From Bog-756 sp963753905 (lineage in GTDB: Bacteria > Actinomycetota > Acidimicrobiia > Acidimicrobiales > RAAP-2), in NCBI GenBank assembly GCA_963753905.1, contig CAVWDZ010000001.1, forward strand, positions 1 to 64,000: a stretch of DNA of 64,000 bases, read 5' to 3'. Below the pieces are notes generated by a model that saw only the letters and a list, made by a program, of their open reading frames with translations, ran no database searches and was not told the origin of the DNA. Both the position numbers and the translations under genes were made by a program. This document shows positions 26,644 to 36,400 of this stretch, piece after piece. Each line of letters begins with the position of its first letter. The stretch's first letter is position 1.

Positions 26644-27789
26644 GTGAGCACCGGCACCGGGTCGGCCCTCGACCCCCGCTGCACGCGGCTCGACCGGGTG
26701 CGGGCCCGGATGGACGACCTCGCAGTCGACGCCCTGCTCCTCTCCCATGGGGCAGACCTGCCGTGGTTGACCGGATACTGGGCCATGCCGCTCGAGCGGC
26801 TGACCTTGCTGGTGCTGCCCCTGGAGGGCGAGCCGATGCTGGTGGTGCCGGCACTCGAGGCACCGAGGGTGCCCGACACCGGGGGTCTGTTCGCACTCGA
26901 GCCGTGGTCGGATGCCGAGGATCCGATCGACCTCGTCGAGCGGATGCTGCGCCGCCCGGGCCCGATGCGCCTCGGTATCTCGGACCGGGCCTGGGCAACG
27001 ACGGTCCTCGCACTCCAACGCCGCCTGCCCGCTGCCGAGTGGCTCGAGGCGTCGCGTGTGACCGCTCCGGTCCGCGCGGTGAAGGACGAAGGAGAGCTCG
27101 AGGCGTTGCGCGTAGCAGCTGCGGCGGCCGACCGGGTGGCAGTCATCCTCCAGGCCGGGGGCATCCCGCTCATCGGGCGAAGCGAGGCCGACGTCTCAGG
27201 CGAGATCGCCACGCTCCTGGTAGCCGAGGGTCACAGCCACGTCAACTTCGCCATCGTAGGCAGTGGACCCAATGCCGCGAGTCCCCACCACGAGCCCGGC
27301 AGTCGGGTCATCGGTCGAGACGAGACCGTCGTCTGCGATTTCGGGGGCGCGCTCTCGCTCGACGGTGGCGTCGGGTACTGCTCCGACATCACCCGGACGG
27401 TGGTGACCGGCCCGCCGTCCGAAGAGGTCCGTGAATGCTACGCAGTCCTGGAGGAAGCACAGCGGGCCGCGGTCCTCGCGGCACGGGCCGGGGCGACGGC
27501 CGAGCACGTCGACGGGGTGGCCAGGCGGCTCATCGGAGCGGCGGGTCTCGGTGATCTGTTCATCCATCGCACCGGTCACGGCATCGGCATCGAGGAGCAC
27601 GAGGACCCCTACCTGGTGGCGGGCAACCAGGAAGAGCTCCGGCCCGGGCACGCATTCTCGGTCGAGCCCGGCATCTACCAGCCGGGCCGTTTCGGGATGC
27701 GTCTCGAGGACATCGTCGTGATCGCCCCGGACGGCTCGCCCGAGCCACTCAACACCGTCGACCACGGACTAATGGTCGTCGACGCCTGA
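26644..27789 (+). CDS. M24 family metallopeptidase (Xaa-Pro aminopeptidase-like)
   Basis: A 381-residue cytosolic peptidase of the pita-bread fold, starting at GTG 26644 just after the lipB-lipA stop. An N-terminal creatinase-type domain (residues 1-140) precedes the catalytic domain. The five metal ligands are visible: D in VVCDFGGAL, D in YCSDITRTVV, H in HRTGHGIGIEEHEDP, E in FSVEPGIYQPG and E in RLEDIVVI. The family removes N-terminal residues before proline or cleaves dipeptides; the exact specificity cannot be told. It lies in a run with the fusion gene and a downstream dehydrogenase. Confidence 0.92.
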   Translation: MSTGTGSALDPRCTRLDRVRARMDDLAVDALLLSHGADLPWLTGYWAMPLERLTLLVLPLEGEPMLVVPALEAPRVPDTGGLFALEPWSDAEDPIDLVERMLRRPGPMRLGISDRAWATTVLALQRRLPAAEWLEASRVTAPVRAVKDEGELEALRVAAAAADRVAVILQAGGIPLIGRSEADVSGEIATLLVAEGHSHVNFAIVGSGPNAASPHHEPGSRVIGRDETVVCDFGGALSLDGGVGYCSDITRTVVTGPPSEEVRECYAVLEEAQRAAVLAARAGATAEHVDGVARRLIGAAGLGDLFIHRTGHGIGIEEHEDPYLVAGNQEELRPGHAFSVEPGIYQPGRFGMRLEDIVVIAPDGSPEPLNTVDHGLMVVDA

Positions 27790-27798
27790 GGAGGCTCT

Positions 27799-28524
27799 GT
27801 GGATCTGGGCATCGAGGGGAAGGTGGCCCTGGTCACCGCGGGATCGAAGGGACTGGGTCGGGCGGCGGCGATGGCATTGGCAGGCGAAGGGGTGCGGGTC
27901 CTCGTCTCGGGCCGCAACGAGGACGCGCTGGAGGTCGCCCGGCGTGCGGTGGTCGACCTCGGCGGCGAGGTGGCCACCCTGCCCGGTGACGTGACCGATC
28001 CGGCCGAGCCGGCTCGTCTGGTCGAGACCGCGCTCTCGCGCTTCGGCGGGCTCGACATCCTCGTGGCCAACGCCGGCGGCCCGCCGCCCGGGCGCGCTCT
28101 GGACCTCGGAGACGACGCGCTGTGGTCGGCACTCAACGCCAATCTGATGGCCTCGGTCCGCCTGGTGCGCGAGGCCCTCCCTCCGATGCGCGCCGCCGGA
28201 TGGGGACGGATCTGCTGCATCACCTCCTACACCGTGGTGCAGCCTGTTCCGGTCCTCGCCCTCTCCAACGCGGCCCGGGTCGGGTTGTGGGGGTGGGCAA
28301 AGACCGCCGCCCAGGACCTCGCGGCAGAGGAGAGCGGGATCACCCTCAATCTGCTCTGTCCGGGACCGCACGCGACCGACCGGATGAAGCAACTCGGGGG
28401 ATCGGGGGCCATGGGCGATCCCGCCGAATTCGGCGCTGTGACCGCCTTTCTCTGCTCGAGACAGGCTGCATTCGTCAACGGCGCGGCCATCGTGGTGGAC
28501 GGGGGCTCGACCCTGGCCCTGTAG
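27799..28524 (+). CDS. SDR-family oxidoreductase with altered active site
   Basis: A 241-residue SDR-fold protein starting at GTG 27799, preceded by GAGGAGG. The cofactor motif TAGSKGLGRAAAMAL and VANAGGPPPG are present. The expected Ser and YxxxK are changed: after ITSYTVVQPVP the sequence is LALSNAARVGLWGWAKTAAQ, with Ser where Tyr normally stands and Arg where Lys stands. A subgroup of SDR proteins shares this SNxxR pattern, so it may be an active variant or a non-catalytic relative. The substrate is unknown. Confidence 0.85.
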   Translation: MDLGIEGKVALVTAGSKGLGRAAAMALAGEGVRVLVSGRNEDALEVARRAVVDLGGEVATLPGDVTDPAEPARLVETALSRFGGLDILVANAGGPPPGRALDLGDDALWSALNANLMASVRLVREALPPMRAAGWGRICCITSYTVVQPVPVLALSNAARVGLWGWAKTAAQDLAAEESGITLNLLCPGPHATDRMKQLGGSGAMGDPAEFGAVTAFLCSRQAAFVNGAAIVVDGGSTLAL

Positions 28525-28613
28525 CCCTGGGACAACCACCTCGCTGCTCGGACGCGGCTGTGGTCGATGTGGTATACCTGGCGAGGCCGGGCAGGCTTCG
28601 CAGGGGAGGCCCC

Positions 28614-30572
28614 ATGAGCATTCAGCGAGAAGGTGCTCTGCGACCCGCCTCGGTGGCGCTGCGGATCATCGCCTCCGTCGCCGTGCTGCTGCCGGTGCTT
28701 GTCGGCGTGTCACTCGTTACGCTTTCGTCACCTCCGGCTGTCGCGGCACCCACTTGCCCGGTCGACGACTACGGAGTGATCACTCCAGCCCCAACTCCTG
28801 GTGTCGACTGGAGCGGCTGCTACTTGTCCAGCGCCGATTTGACCGGCGCCGACCTCACGAACGCCAATCTGTCGTTCGCCAACCTCGTGGGGGCCACGTT
28901 CTCAGGTGCCACCCTTTCCGGCACCAACCTGACCGGCGCCAGATTCAATGGCGTGTCCTCCGGGGGGATCATCGGGACACCGTCAGCCCTCCCGGGCTAT
29001 TGGCAACTGACGGATGGCTATCTGATCGGACCTTCCGCCTCGCTCAACAATGCCGACCTCACCGGCGCCGACCTCACCAATGCCGACCTCAATGGAGCGG
29101 AGCTCATCGACACCAATCTCACGAACGCCGACCTCAGCGGAGCGAACCTCGATTTCGTCTACTCGGAGGGGATCACCGGGACACCCTCGGCGCTTCCGAC
29201 CCCTTGGCTCTTGGTGGACGGCGCTCTGTTCGGTCCGGATGCCGTCATCGGGGGTGACCCCGACCTCTCTGGTGCCGATCTCACTGGTGCGGTCCTTTCC
29301 AACGGGTACATCGAAAACGCCAACCTCACCGATGCCGACCTCGCGGACGCCGACTTCTCCGGCGCACTCCTCCAAAACGACAACCTCACCAATGCCAACC
29401 TCACCGACGCCGACCTCGGCGCCGAGATCACCAGCACCGATATCACGGGAGCCAACTTCACCGGCGCCGTCCTCGCTGGCGTGACGTCTGCCAGCCTCAC
29501 CGGCACACCCGCTGCGCTCCCCGTCAACTGGGTCCTGATCGAGGGAACCCTTGTCGGGCCTGGCGCCAACCTCACCGTCGGCGACCTCGGCGATCTGGAC
29601 TTCGCAGATCTCGATCTCGCTGGCGCCCTCTTCAACGCCGACAACCTCACCGGCGCAGACTTCCAAGGTGCCAACCTCACCGGCGCCGACTTCTTTGTCG
29701 GCGACGTGGGAGGGGAGGATGTCGACACCAACCTCACCGACACCAACCTCACCGACGCCAACCTCACGGATGCCGACCTCGATGATGCGGTGCTCACCGG
29801 TGCCAACCTCACCGGCGCCAATCATCACGGCACGACGGTCAGGGGTGCCAGCTGGAGCGGCACCACCTGCCCCAACGCGACCAACTCGAACAGCTACGTC
29901 AGCGGGTGCTTTAGCCCCTTTTCGACCGGGTACAGGATCTCGATCGACGGCGCGACCTCGGCCAGCTCGCACTACGCGAGCCAGGACACGCTTGCGGCAT
30001 CGGGACTGCTCAGCGGGATGACCGGGTCCGTTCTCTTCTACACCGCCAGTCACGAACTCCTCTGTACCGCAACCCTCCCGACAGCGAGCTGCGAGACGTC
30101 CGGCGCCGACCTGCCCCCTGGTTCCTATCCCGGGATCGCCGCTTCCTACACCGACAACCTGGGGCTCCGTACCTGGCCATCCGCTAACTCGTTGAGCCTC
30201 ACCATTGGACCGAGGGCAAGACCCTCGGTCCGGTGTGCCGCCGAAGTGGGTCAGGGCTCGACCACGGTGTTCAAGAGCTGTACCCCGTCATCGGTGATCA
30301 ACGGGTCGACAACTGGGCCGGGTCCGTTGCTCGGCCGCGGCGGAACGTTCACCTGGAGTTCGAGCGGGCGGACCACCGTGCTCTCGGTCAAATCCACCGA
30401 CCTCGGCAAGGGCCAGTGTCCCACCGGGTACACCGAGTACTCGTCCACCGGTCTCGTGAGCGGCGGAACATCGACCGATACCAAGATCTACGACCCCGTT
30501 TCGGTGCGTGAGTGCCAGAGCAACACGACGAAGGCCACCCGGCTCCTCTCCGGTACCACGGCGTCGCTCTGA
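28614..30572 (+). CDS. secreted pentapeptide-repeat protein
   Basis: A 652-residue exported protein; GGGGAGG at 28603-28609 marks the start at 28614. A long signal peptide (about residues 20-44, ending PAVAA) is followed by Cys-bearing TCPVDDYG. Residues 70-415 are pentapeptide repeats of the A(D/N)L(T/S)x type, expected to form a right-handed quadrilateral beta-helix. They are broken three times by a similar insert that begins GTPSALP or GTPAALP and ends with a LVDG-type loop and xGP. The last 230 residues are non-repetitive, Ser/Thr-rich, with paired cysteines that could form disulfides. Codon choice is less GC-extreme than in its neighbours. Function unknown; surface role likely. Confidence 0.88.
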   Translation: MSIQREGALRPASVALRIIASVAVLLPVLVGVSLVTLSSPPAVAAPTCPVDDYGVITPAPTPGVDWSGCYLSSADLTGADLTNANLSFANLVGATFSGATLSGTNLTGARFNGVSSGGIIGTPSALPGYWQLTDGYLIGPSASLNNADLTGADLTNADLNGAELIDTNLTNADLSGANLDFVYSEGITGTPSALPTPWLLVDGALFGPDAVIGGDPDLSGADLTGAVLSNGYIENANLTDADLADADFSGALLQNDNLTNANLTDADLGAEITSTDITGANFTGAVLAGVTSASLTGTPAALPVNWVLIEGTLVGPGANLTVGDLGDLDFADLDLAGALFNADNLTGADFQGANLTGADFFVGDVGGEDVDTNLTDTNLTDANLTDADLDDAVLTGANLTGANHHGTTVRGASWSGTTCPNATNSNSYVSGCFSPFSTGYRISIDGATSASSHYASQDTLAASGLLSGMTGSVLFYTASHELLCTATLPTASCETSGADLPPGSYPGIAASYTDNLGLRTWPSANSLSLTIGPRARPSVRCAAEVGQGSTTVFKSCTPSSVINGSTTGPGPLLGRGGTFTWSSSGRTTVLSVKSTDLGKGQCPTGYTEYSSTGLVSGGTSTDTKIYDPVSVRECQSNTTKATRLLSGTTASL

Positions 30573-30637
30573 CCTGAGCTTCGGCTTCCGATTCCCCTGT
30601 TCGGCCAGTCCGTCGCGCCGCTATCGTCGGGTGTCTG

Positions 30638-31678
30638 ATGTTGTCCCTCCCCGAAGCTGCCGGTCCCAGTGAACCGGTGTTCGCCACCATCGACAGACGG
30701 CCGGGTTCGGTCCGCAGGACGTCCACGATCGACACGGCGCGCCCGGACGGATTCCGAGGTGATCTGGTCGTGACTGCCCGGGCCCGCGACCTGCGGACGG
30801 CTTCCGACGCCACGACGGCAGTGCTCAACCAGGTCGAACTCTCGCTTCGGGTCGACAGCTCGACCCGGCACGTGCTCTCGATCGTCTCGTCCCCTGCTCT
30901 GCCGGGCTTGGATCAGCTGGTCGGGTGCCCCGTCGGCCCCGGCTTCCGGGCGCGGGTCGACGAGGCCTGCCCCGGGGAGCGCGAGGCCGGCACCCTGCTC
31001 CATCTGTTGCTGGACGACCTCCCGGGCGCTGCCCTGGTGTCGGGGTACTCGCCGCAGCGAGCCGGGGCGCTCGATCAGATTCGACAGCAGCCTCAGGGCA
31101 CTGCCGGAGATACGTCGGGCATGACCCGGTTGGTGGAAACCCAGGACGACCTCTGCGCCGGATGGGCCCACGACGCCACCCTGATGGTGACGATCCGCTC
31201 CACCGGGGAGGTCCCGGTGTCGACGGGACCGCCGGCCCCGTCCCTCGAACAGCATGACGACCCGCTGGCCTGGCACACGATGCCGCCCCTCCCTCCCCAC
31301 GCCATGCGCCGCCGCCGCCGTCTCGACGTGGTGGGCCCCGGCGACTCGGGAGCGGTGCATCGCTTCGACGCCCACTTCCGTGACAGCCACATGGACCAGG
31401 ATGGAGCCGAGTGGGTCGTGCACGAGTACTCCGCGACCGGGACAGTCGACATCGCCGGGGGTCGGGTCCTCGACATCGGGGCCGAGGCCCACGTGCTCCC
31501 GTGGATGGAGTGCCCCGGGGCGGTGGCAAGCGCCGAGCGGTTGTCCGGCATGCCCGTCGCCGAGCTCCGGACCCGGGTGCGACGGGAGTTCACCGGTCGC
31601 TCCACCTGCACCCACCTCAACGACACCCTGCGGGCGCTGGGTGACCTGGAGGTCCTTGCCGGGCAGCTGTCGGACTGA
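30638..31678 (+). CDS. DUF2889 domain protein
   Basis: A 346-residue protein starting at ATG 30638. The pattern across the whole length matches the DUF2889 family: RRTSTIDTARPDG near residue 25, LHLLLDDLPGAALVSGY about residue 125, FRDSHMDQDGAEWVVHEYS about residue 255, and the C-terminal STCTHLNDTLRALGDLEVL. The conserved His, Asp, Glu and Cys residues suggest a metal or active site, but no function is established. There is no signal peptide. It stands alone between the pentapeptide gene and an oppositely oriented membrane-protein gene, with which it is nearly end to end (7 bp apart). Confidence 0.85.
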   Translation: MLSLPEAAGPSEPVFATIDRRPGSVRRTSTIDTARPDGFRGDLVVTARARDLRTASDATTAVLNQVELSLRVDSSTRHVLSIVSSPALPGLDQLVGCPVGPGFRARVDEACPGEREAGTLLHLLLDDLPGAALVSGYSPQRAGALDQIRQQPQGTAGDTSGMTRLVETQDDLCAGWAHDATLMVTIRSTGEVPVSTGPPAPSLEQHDDPLAWHTMPPLPPHAMRRRRRLDVVGPGDSGAVHRFDAHFRDSHMDQDGAEWVVHEYSATGTVDIAGGRVLDIGAEAHVLPWMECPGAVASAERLSGMPVAELRTRVRREFTGRSTCTHLNDTLRALGDLEVLAGQLSD

Positions 31679-31685
31679 CGTGCGC

Positions 31686-32205
31686 TCAGCGGGGCGGTGG
31701 GGGCACCGGTGGTGGCGGGGGCACCTCCAACAGCGGGATCCGCGTCCCCGGGGGCGGCGGCGGGAGCTCCGGAACGGGTGCTGGTGTGGCGTCGTTGTCG
31801 GCGCCACCTGCCGGGGGTCGGAGTCGTTCGGCCTCGACCGGATCGAAGGCGCGCACGCTCCCGGCCGACCCGAAGCCGGAGAGCGGAACCGTCGGCACCC
31901 GGGGCGCCGAACGCGACGCTTTCCGTCCAGAGCGCGTCGGTGCGACGAAGCTCGCGGCCATGGTCGGGGGCTCGTCGTCCATGTTCGGCTCGCGCTGCCG
32001 CGCTGTTCCCGTAGCGGGCCAGATCCCTGTCGTAGTACCCGAACGCCGCAGCTCGGCGCTTCTTACGGTCCGCAGAGCGGAACTGCCTGAGCAGCAGCAA
32101 AATGGCGGCAAGGACGGCGGCAACGGCCAGGACGAGGATCTCCCATTGCCCCCCACTGCCCGAGGCGCTCGGAATCCCGCCCATCGGAAGGGCGATCACC
32201 TGCAT
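31686..32205 (-). CDS. small membrane-anchored Pro-rich protein, apparent +1 frameshift
   Basis: The reading appears split. From 32205 one frame gives MQVIALPMGGIPSAS, a membrane helix (WEILVLAVAAVLAAILLLL), a basic stretch and FGYYDRDLARYGNS. Past about 32,010 this frame loses codon bias, while the +1 frame gains it and reads MDDEPPTMAASFVAP to a Pro-rich end (PELPPPPPGTRIPLLEVPP) stopping at 31686. The switch falls in a GCGCGGCAGCGCGAG stretch. A one-base error or mutation would join the two into a protein of about 172 residues: single-pass anchor with a cytosolic Pro-rich tail. Two separate genes are possible but less likely. Function unknown. Confidence 0.55.
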
Positions 32206-32248
32206 CCCACTCCATCGTACCGACCGTGGTGCACTAACGCACGGGTTG

Positions 32249-33397
32249 TCACCGGACCGGGTGGCGGTTGGGACGGAGCGACGAGGGCGGCGGAGGCAGC
32301 TGGAGCTCGGACAGCATCGCGTCTGCGTCGTGGTCGACCGGGGTCAACAGGAGCTCCGGGACCGAACGCGGCATGCTGCGTGGCACGACGACGGCAGACG
32401 TGCTCTGCGCGCGGCCTGCTGTCGGGCGGGCCAGCGCCCCGAAGACATCGAGGACACCGTCGGGACCCCATGGGTCGGGCGACCCGATGGTCCGCCGCGA
32501 AGCGCGGCGTCGTCGACTGATGACCCACCCGGCCGCGCCGGCCAGGAGCACCAGCGCGGTGAGGACGCCGACGAGGACCGGTGTCGTGCCGTGTGCGGGG
32601 GTGCGGACCGTTGTCGGGGTGGCCCGTCGGGGCTTCCGGTGGGTCAGCGGGAGCGGCGCGGAGGTCGGGGGTGTTGCGTGCCGGACCGAAGCCGACTCGA
32701 GGAAGGCGACATCGATGACCTGGGTCGGGCTGACGCGGGCGGTGTTGGAAGGAGCGGCGGACGAGGCGGCCTGGACCGCGGCGACGTAGGGTCCGGAGGC
32801 GAAGACCACCGCCTGCTCGAGCGCGGCCACGGGCTGGGTGACCGTCACCGTGTACCCGGTGGCTCCGGGGATGCTCGGCACGTCGAAGGGGACGGCTGCT
32901 CCTGGCGTTCGGTACGGGGCGACCAGCCCTGCCGCGAAGAGCCGTGCCGCGGCCGGGTCACCGATCCGGAAGAGGAGGACCACGAGGTCGTTCTCGACCT
33001 GCCCGGGGGCGCCGGTGTCGCTCCACAGGCGGATTGCCGCACCGAAGCCCGGACGGGTTGCCAGGGCGCCGAACGCTGCTTCGGCCTGGGACGGATCCGA
33101 GGACTGGGCCGCGAACGTCTCCGCGGTGAGCGGGCCGTTGGTGGGTCCCGGCGCGGCCGCGGTGAACCCGGGGAGGCCGGGATCGACGATGAGGGCGCCC
33201 AGGTCCGAACCGGGCGTGGTGGTCACGGTCGTCGACGGGGAAGGGGCACGGATGTTCGTCGACGGGGACCGGGCGGGGACAGGAGCGGCTGCTGCGGGCA
33301 CGTCGAAGGCCCACGACGACGCCGACAGGCCGCCCAGTACGAGCCCGAGGACCGCTCCCAGCGGCACCCAACACCGTCGACGCGGGCCGGTGATCAC
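32249..33397 (-). CDS. membrane protein with large external domain, unknown function
   Basis: A 382-residue protein from GTG 33397. An N-terminal hydrophobic segment (WVPLGAVLGLVLGGLSASSWA, given here in part: VPLGAVLGLVLGG) acts as signal or anchor, then a Ser/Thr/Pro-rich linker (about 45-65). Residues 70-230 form a soluble domain with alternating helices and strands and no recognised catalytic motif. A second membrane segment (LVGVLTALVLLAGAAGWVI) lies near residue 285, followed by a basic, proline-containing cytosolic tail. The domain lies outside the cell if both segments span. It is 43 bp upstream of the Pro-rich membrane gene, so they may be co-expressed. Confidence 0.72.
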   Translation of the reverse strand: MITGPRRRCWVPLGAVLGLVLGGLSASSWAFDVPAAAAPVPARSPSTNIRAPSPSTTVTTTPGSDLGALIVDPGLPGFTAAAPGPTNGPLTAETFAAQSSDPSQAEAAFGALATRPGFGAAIRLWSDTGAPGQVENDLVVLLFRIGDPAAARLFAAGLVAPYRTPGAAVPFDVPSIPGATGYTVTVTQPVAALEQAVVFASGPYVAAVQAASSAAPSNTARVSPTQVIDVAFLESASVRHATPPTSAPLPLTHRKPRRATPTTVRTPAHGTTPVLVGVLTALVLLAGAAGWVISRRRRASRRTIGSPDPWGPDGVLDVFGALARPTAGRAQSTSAVVVPRSMPRSVPELLLTPVDHDADAMLSELQLPPPPSSLRPNRHPVR

Positions 33398-33463
33398 ACC
33401 GGAGAGCGTGGCCGATCCGGAACCGCTCCGGTGGGATGGCGCGGTCGCCCGGCTGGGTCGGCG

Positions 33464-36400
33464 TCAGGTGACGAAGTACTTGGCCTGGGGGTGAGGGCAG
33501 ATGATGGCCGTCGTCGTCTGCTCGGGGTGGAGCTGGAACCCCTCGCTGACCTCCACGCCGATCCGCTCGGCGGACAGCAACTCGACCACCTTGGCGTTGT
33601 CCTCGAGATCGGGGCACGCCGGGTAGCCCCAGGAGTAGCGGCCGCCCCGGTACTTCTGGTGGAACAGTCCGGTCAGGGTCGGGCCGTCCTCGCCCGCGAA
33701 CCCGAGCTCCTCGCGGATCCGGCGGTGCCAGTATTCGGCCAGGGCCTCGGCCATCTCGACGCCGAGCCCGTGGAGGTAGAGGTAGTTCCGGTACTCGTTC
33801 GCCTCCTTCAGGCGCGCCGCCTCCTCGGTGAGCCGTGGTCCCATGGTCACCACCATGAAGCTGGCCCAGTCCGGCTCCTCGGAGTCGATGGACCTGAAGA
33901 AGTCGCTGATGCACAGCCAGGGCGACTCGGTCTGGCGGGGAAACGTGTACCGCATGAGCTCCTCGCGCCGGCCCTCGTCCTCGAAGAGCACGAGGTCGTC
34001 ACCGTCGGCGTTGGCCGCAAAGTGGCCCCAGGCCACCTGGGGCATGAGGAACTGTCCGGCCTTGGCGGTGGCCAGCTGCTCGCGCAAGAGGGCCCGGACC
34101 CGGTCCTTGAAGGCGGTGTCGTCCTCGCCCTTCTCGGGTCGGAAGCCCCACTGGTTGCGAAACAGGGCGGTCTCGTTGAGATAGGCCGCAATGTCGTCGA
34201 CGGGGATTCCTTTGGCCACCCGGCTGCCCAGGAACGGCGGCTTGAAGGTGGGGTTGTCGGTGGCCACCTCGGGCGAGCGGGCAGGCAGGGTCTCTCCTCG
34301 TGCCAGGGCTTCTTCCGCCGCCTGCTTGCGCAGTTCGCTCTTGCGCGGTCCGAGGTCCCGCCCGCCGATGGTGGTCCCGAATTCGGGATCGTCCTCGCCG
34401 CTGCGCGCGAGCTCGACCAACCGGTCCATCGTGCGCAGCCCCTCGAACGCGTCCTTGCCGTAGAAGAGGCGTCCCTCGTAGATCGTTCGCAGGTCGCGCT
34501 CGACGTAGGTGCGGGTGAGGGCAGCCCCACCCAGGATGACGGGGATGTGGGCCAGCCCCCGCCGGTTGAGCTCCTCCAGGTTGTCGCGCATGATCAGGGT
34601 GGACTTGACCAGAAGCCCACTCATCCCGATGGCGTCGGCGCCGAAGTCCTCCGCCGCAGCTACCAGCTCATTGATCCCGATCTTGATGCCCAGGTTCTTG
34701 ACCGTGTAGCCGTTGTTGGTGAGGATGATGTCGACCAGGTTCTTGCCGATGTCGTGCACGTCGCCCTTCACGGTGGCGAGGACCATCACGCCCTTGCCAC
34801 CCTGGTCGGCCTTCTCCATGTAGGGCTCGAGGTAGGCAACGGCAGTCTTCATGGTCTCGGCGGAGCCGAGCACGAAGGGGAGCTGCATCTCACCGGACGC
34901 GAAGCGCTCGCCCACCGTCTTCATGCCGGCCAGCAGGAAGTCGTTGATGATCACCAGCGGGGTGTGCCCGCCGGCCATGGCCTCGTCCAGGTCGGCTTCG
35001 ATGCCGTTGCGGTCGCCGTCGATGATCCGGTGCTCAAGGCGTCGCTCGACGCTCCATCCGGAGCGATCCTCTCCCGCCGAGGCGGCAGCTGCGGAGACCC
35101 CCTCGAAGAGGGCCAGCAGCTCGGTGAGCGGGTCGTACCCCTCGCGGCGGCGGTCGTAGACGAGGTCGAGGCAGACCTCGCGTGCCCGCTCGTCGATCTT
35201 GGCCAGGGGCAGGATCTTGGACGCATGCACGATGGCCGCGTCGAGCCCCGCCTCCACGCACTCGTGCAGGAAGACCGAGTTGAGCACCTGGCGGGCTGCC
35301 GGGTTGAGGCCGAAGGAGACATTGGAGAGGCCGAGGACGGTGTAGACGCCGGGCAGCTCCGCCTTGATCCGGCGGATGCCCTCGATTGTCTCGATGCCGT
35401 CCTTCCGGCTCTCCTCCATGCCGGTGGACAGGGGGAGCGCGAGGGGGTCGAAGATGAGGTCCTCGGGCCGCAGGCCGTAGCGCCCGACGGCGATGTCGTG
35501 AATGGCCCGGGCCGCCCGCACCTTCCATTCGGCGGTGCGCGCCTGCCCCTCGGTGTCGATGCACGTGCAGACCACCGCTGCGCCGAACTCCTTGGCCAGG
35601 GTGAGGAATGAGTCGAGCCGGGTGCCGACGTCGTCCCCCTCTTCGAGGTTGACCGAATTGATGACGGCCCGGCCGCCGATCCAGGACAGCGCGGTCTCGA
35701 TCACCGGCGCCTCGGTCGAGTCCACCATCAGCGGCACGGTCGACTGGGTGGCGAATCGGGAGGCAACCTCCTCCATGTCGGCGACGCCGTCGGCGCCTGT
35801 GTAGTCGACGCACACGTCGATCAGGTGCGCGCCCTCCTTTACCTGGTCACGTGCCATGGCAACGCAGGTGTCCCAGTCCCCCTCGAGCATCGCCTCGCGG
35901 AACCGCTTCGAACCATTGGCGTTGGTGCGCTCGCCGACCACGAGGAAGGAGGTGTCCTGGTGGAACGGAACGGCCGTGTAGATGGAGGCAGCCCCGGGCT
36001 CGGGGCGCGGCTGGCGGGCGGCAGGGGAGAGATCGCGACAGGCGGCCACCACGGCTGCCAGGTGGGCCGGGGTGGTGCCGCAGCAGCCGCCGATGACCGA
36101 CACGCCCAGTTCACCTACGAACTGGCGATGGAATTCGGCCAGCTGATCGGGGGTGAGGTCGTAGTGCATGGCACCGTCGACCACCGAGGGCAGTCCGGCA
36201 TTGGGCTGGCAGCTGATCGGAACCGCGGCCTGGGCCGACAGGTGACGCAGGGGCTCGAACATCTCGGCGGGCCCGGTCGCGCAGTTGAGGCCGATCACGT
36301 CGATGTCCATCGCCGTAAGGGCGGTCAGCGCGGCTCCGATCTCGGTACCCGGGAGCATGGTGCCGGTGAGCTCGACGGTGACCTGCACCTGGACGGGTAC

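Noticed and set aside
28830..29830. Tandem GCCGACCTCACC-type DNA repeats
   Set aside because: They encode the pentapeptide repeats and are explained by the protein.
32102..35611. Very long open frame antisense to metH (and similar long frames opposite sufD and the lipB-lipA gene)
   Set aside because: High-GC shadow: low-complexity Arg/Gly/Pro-rich translation with no family features, while the opposite strand encodes a complete known protein.
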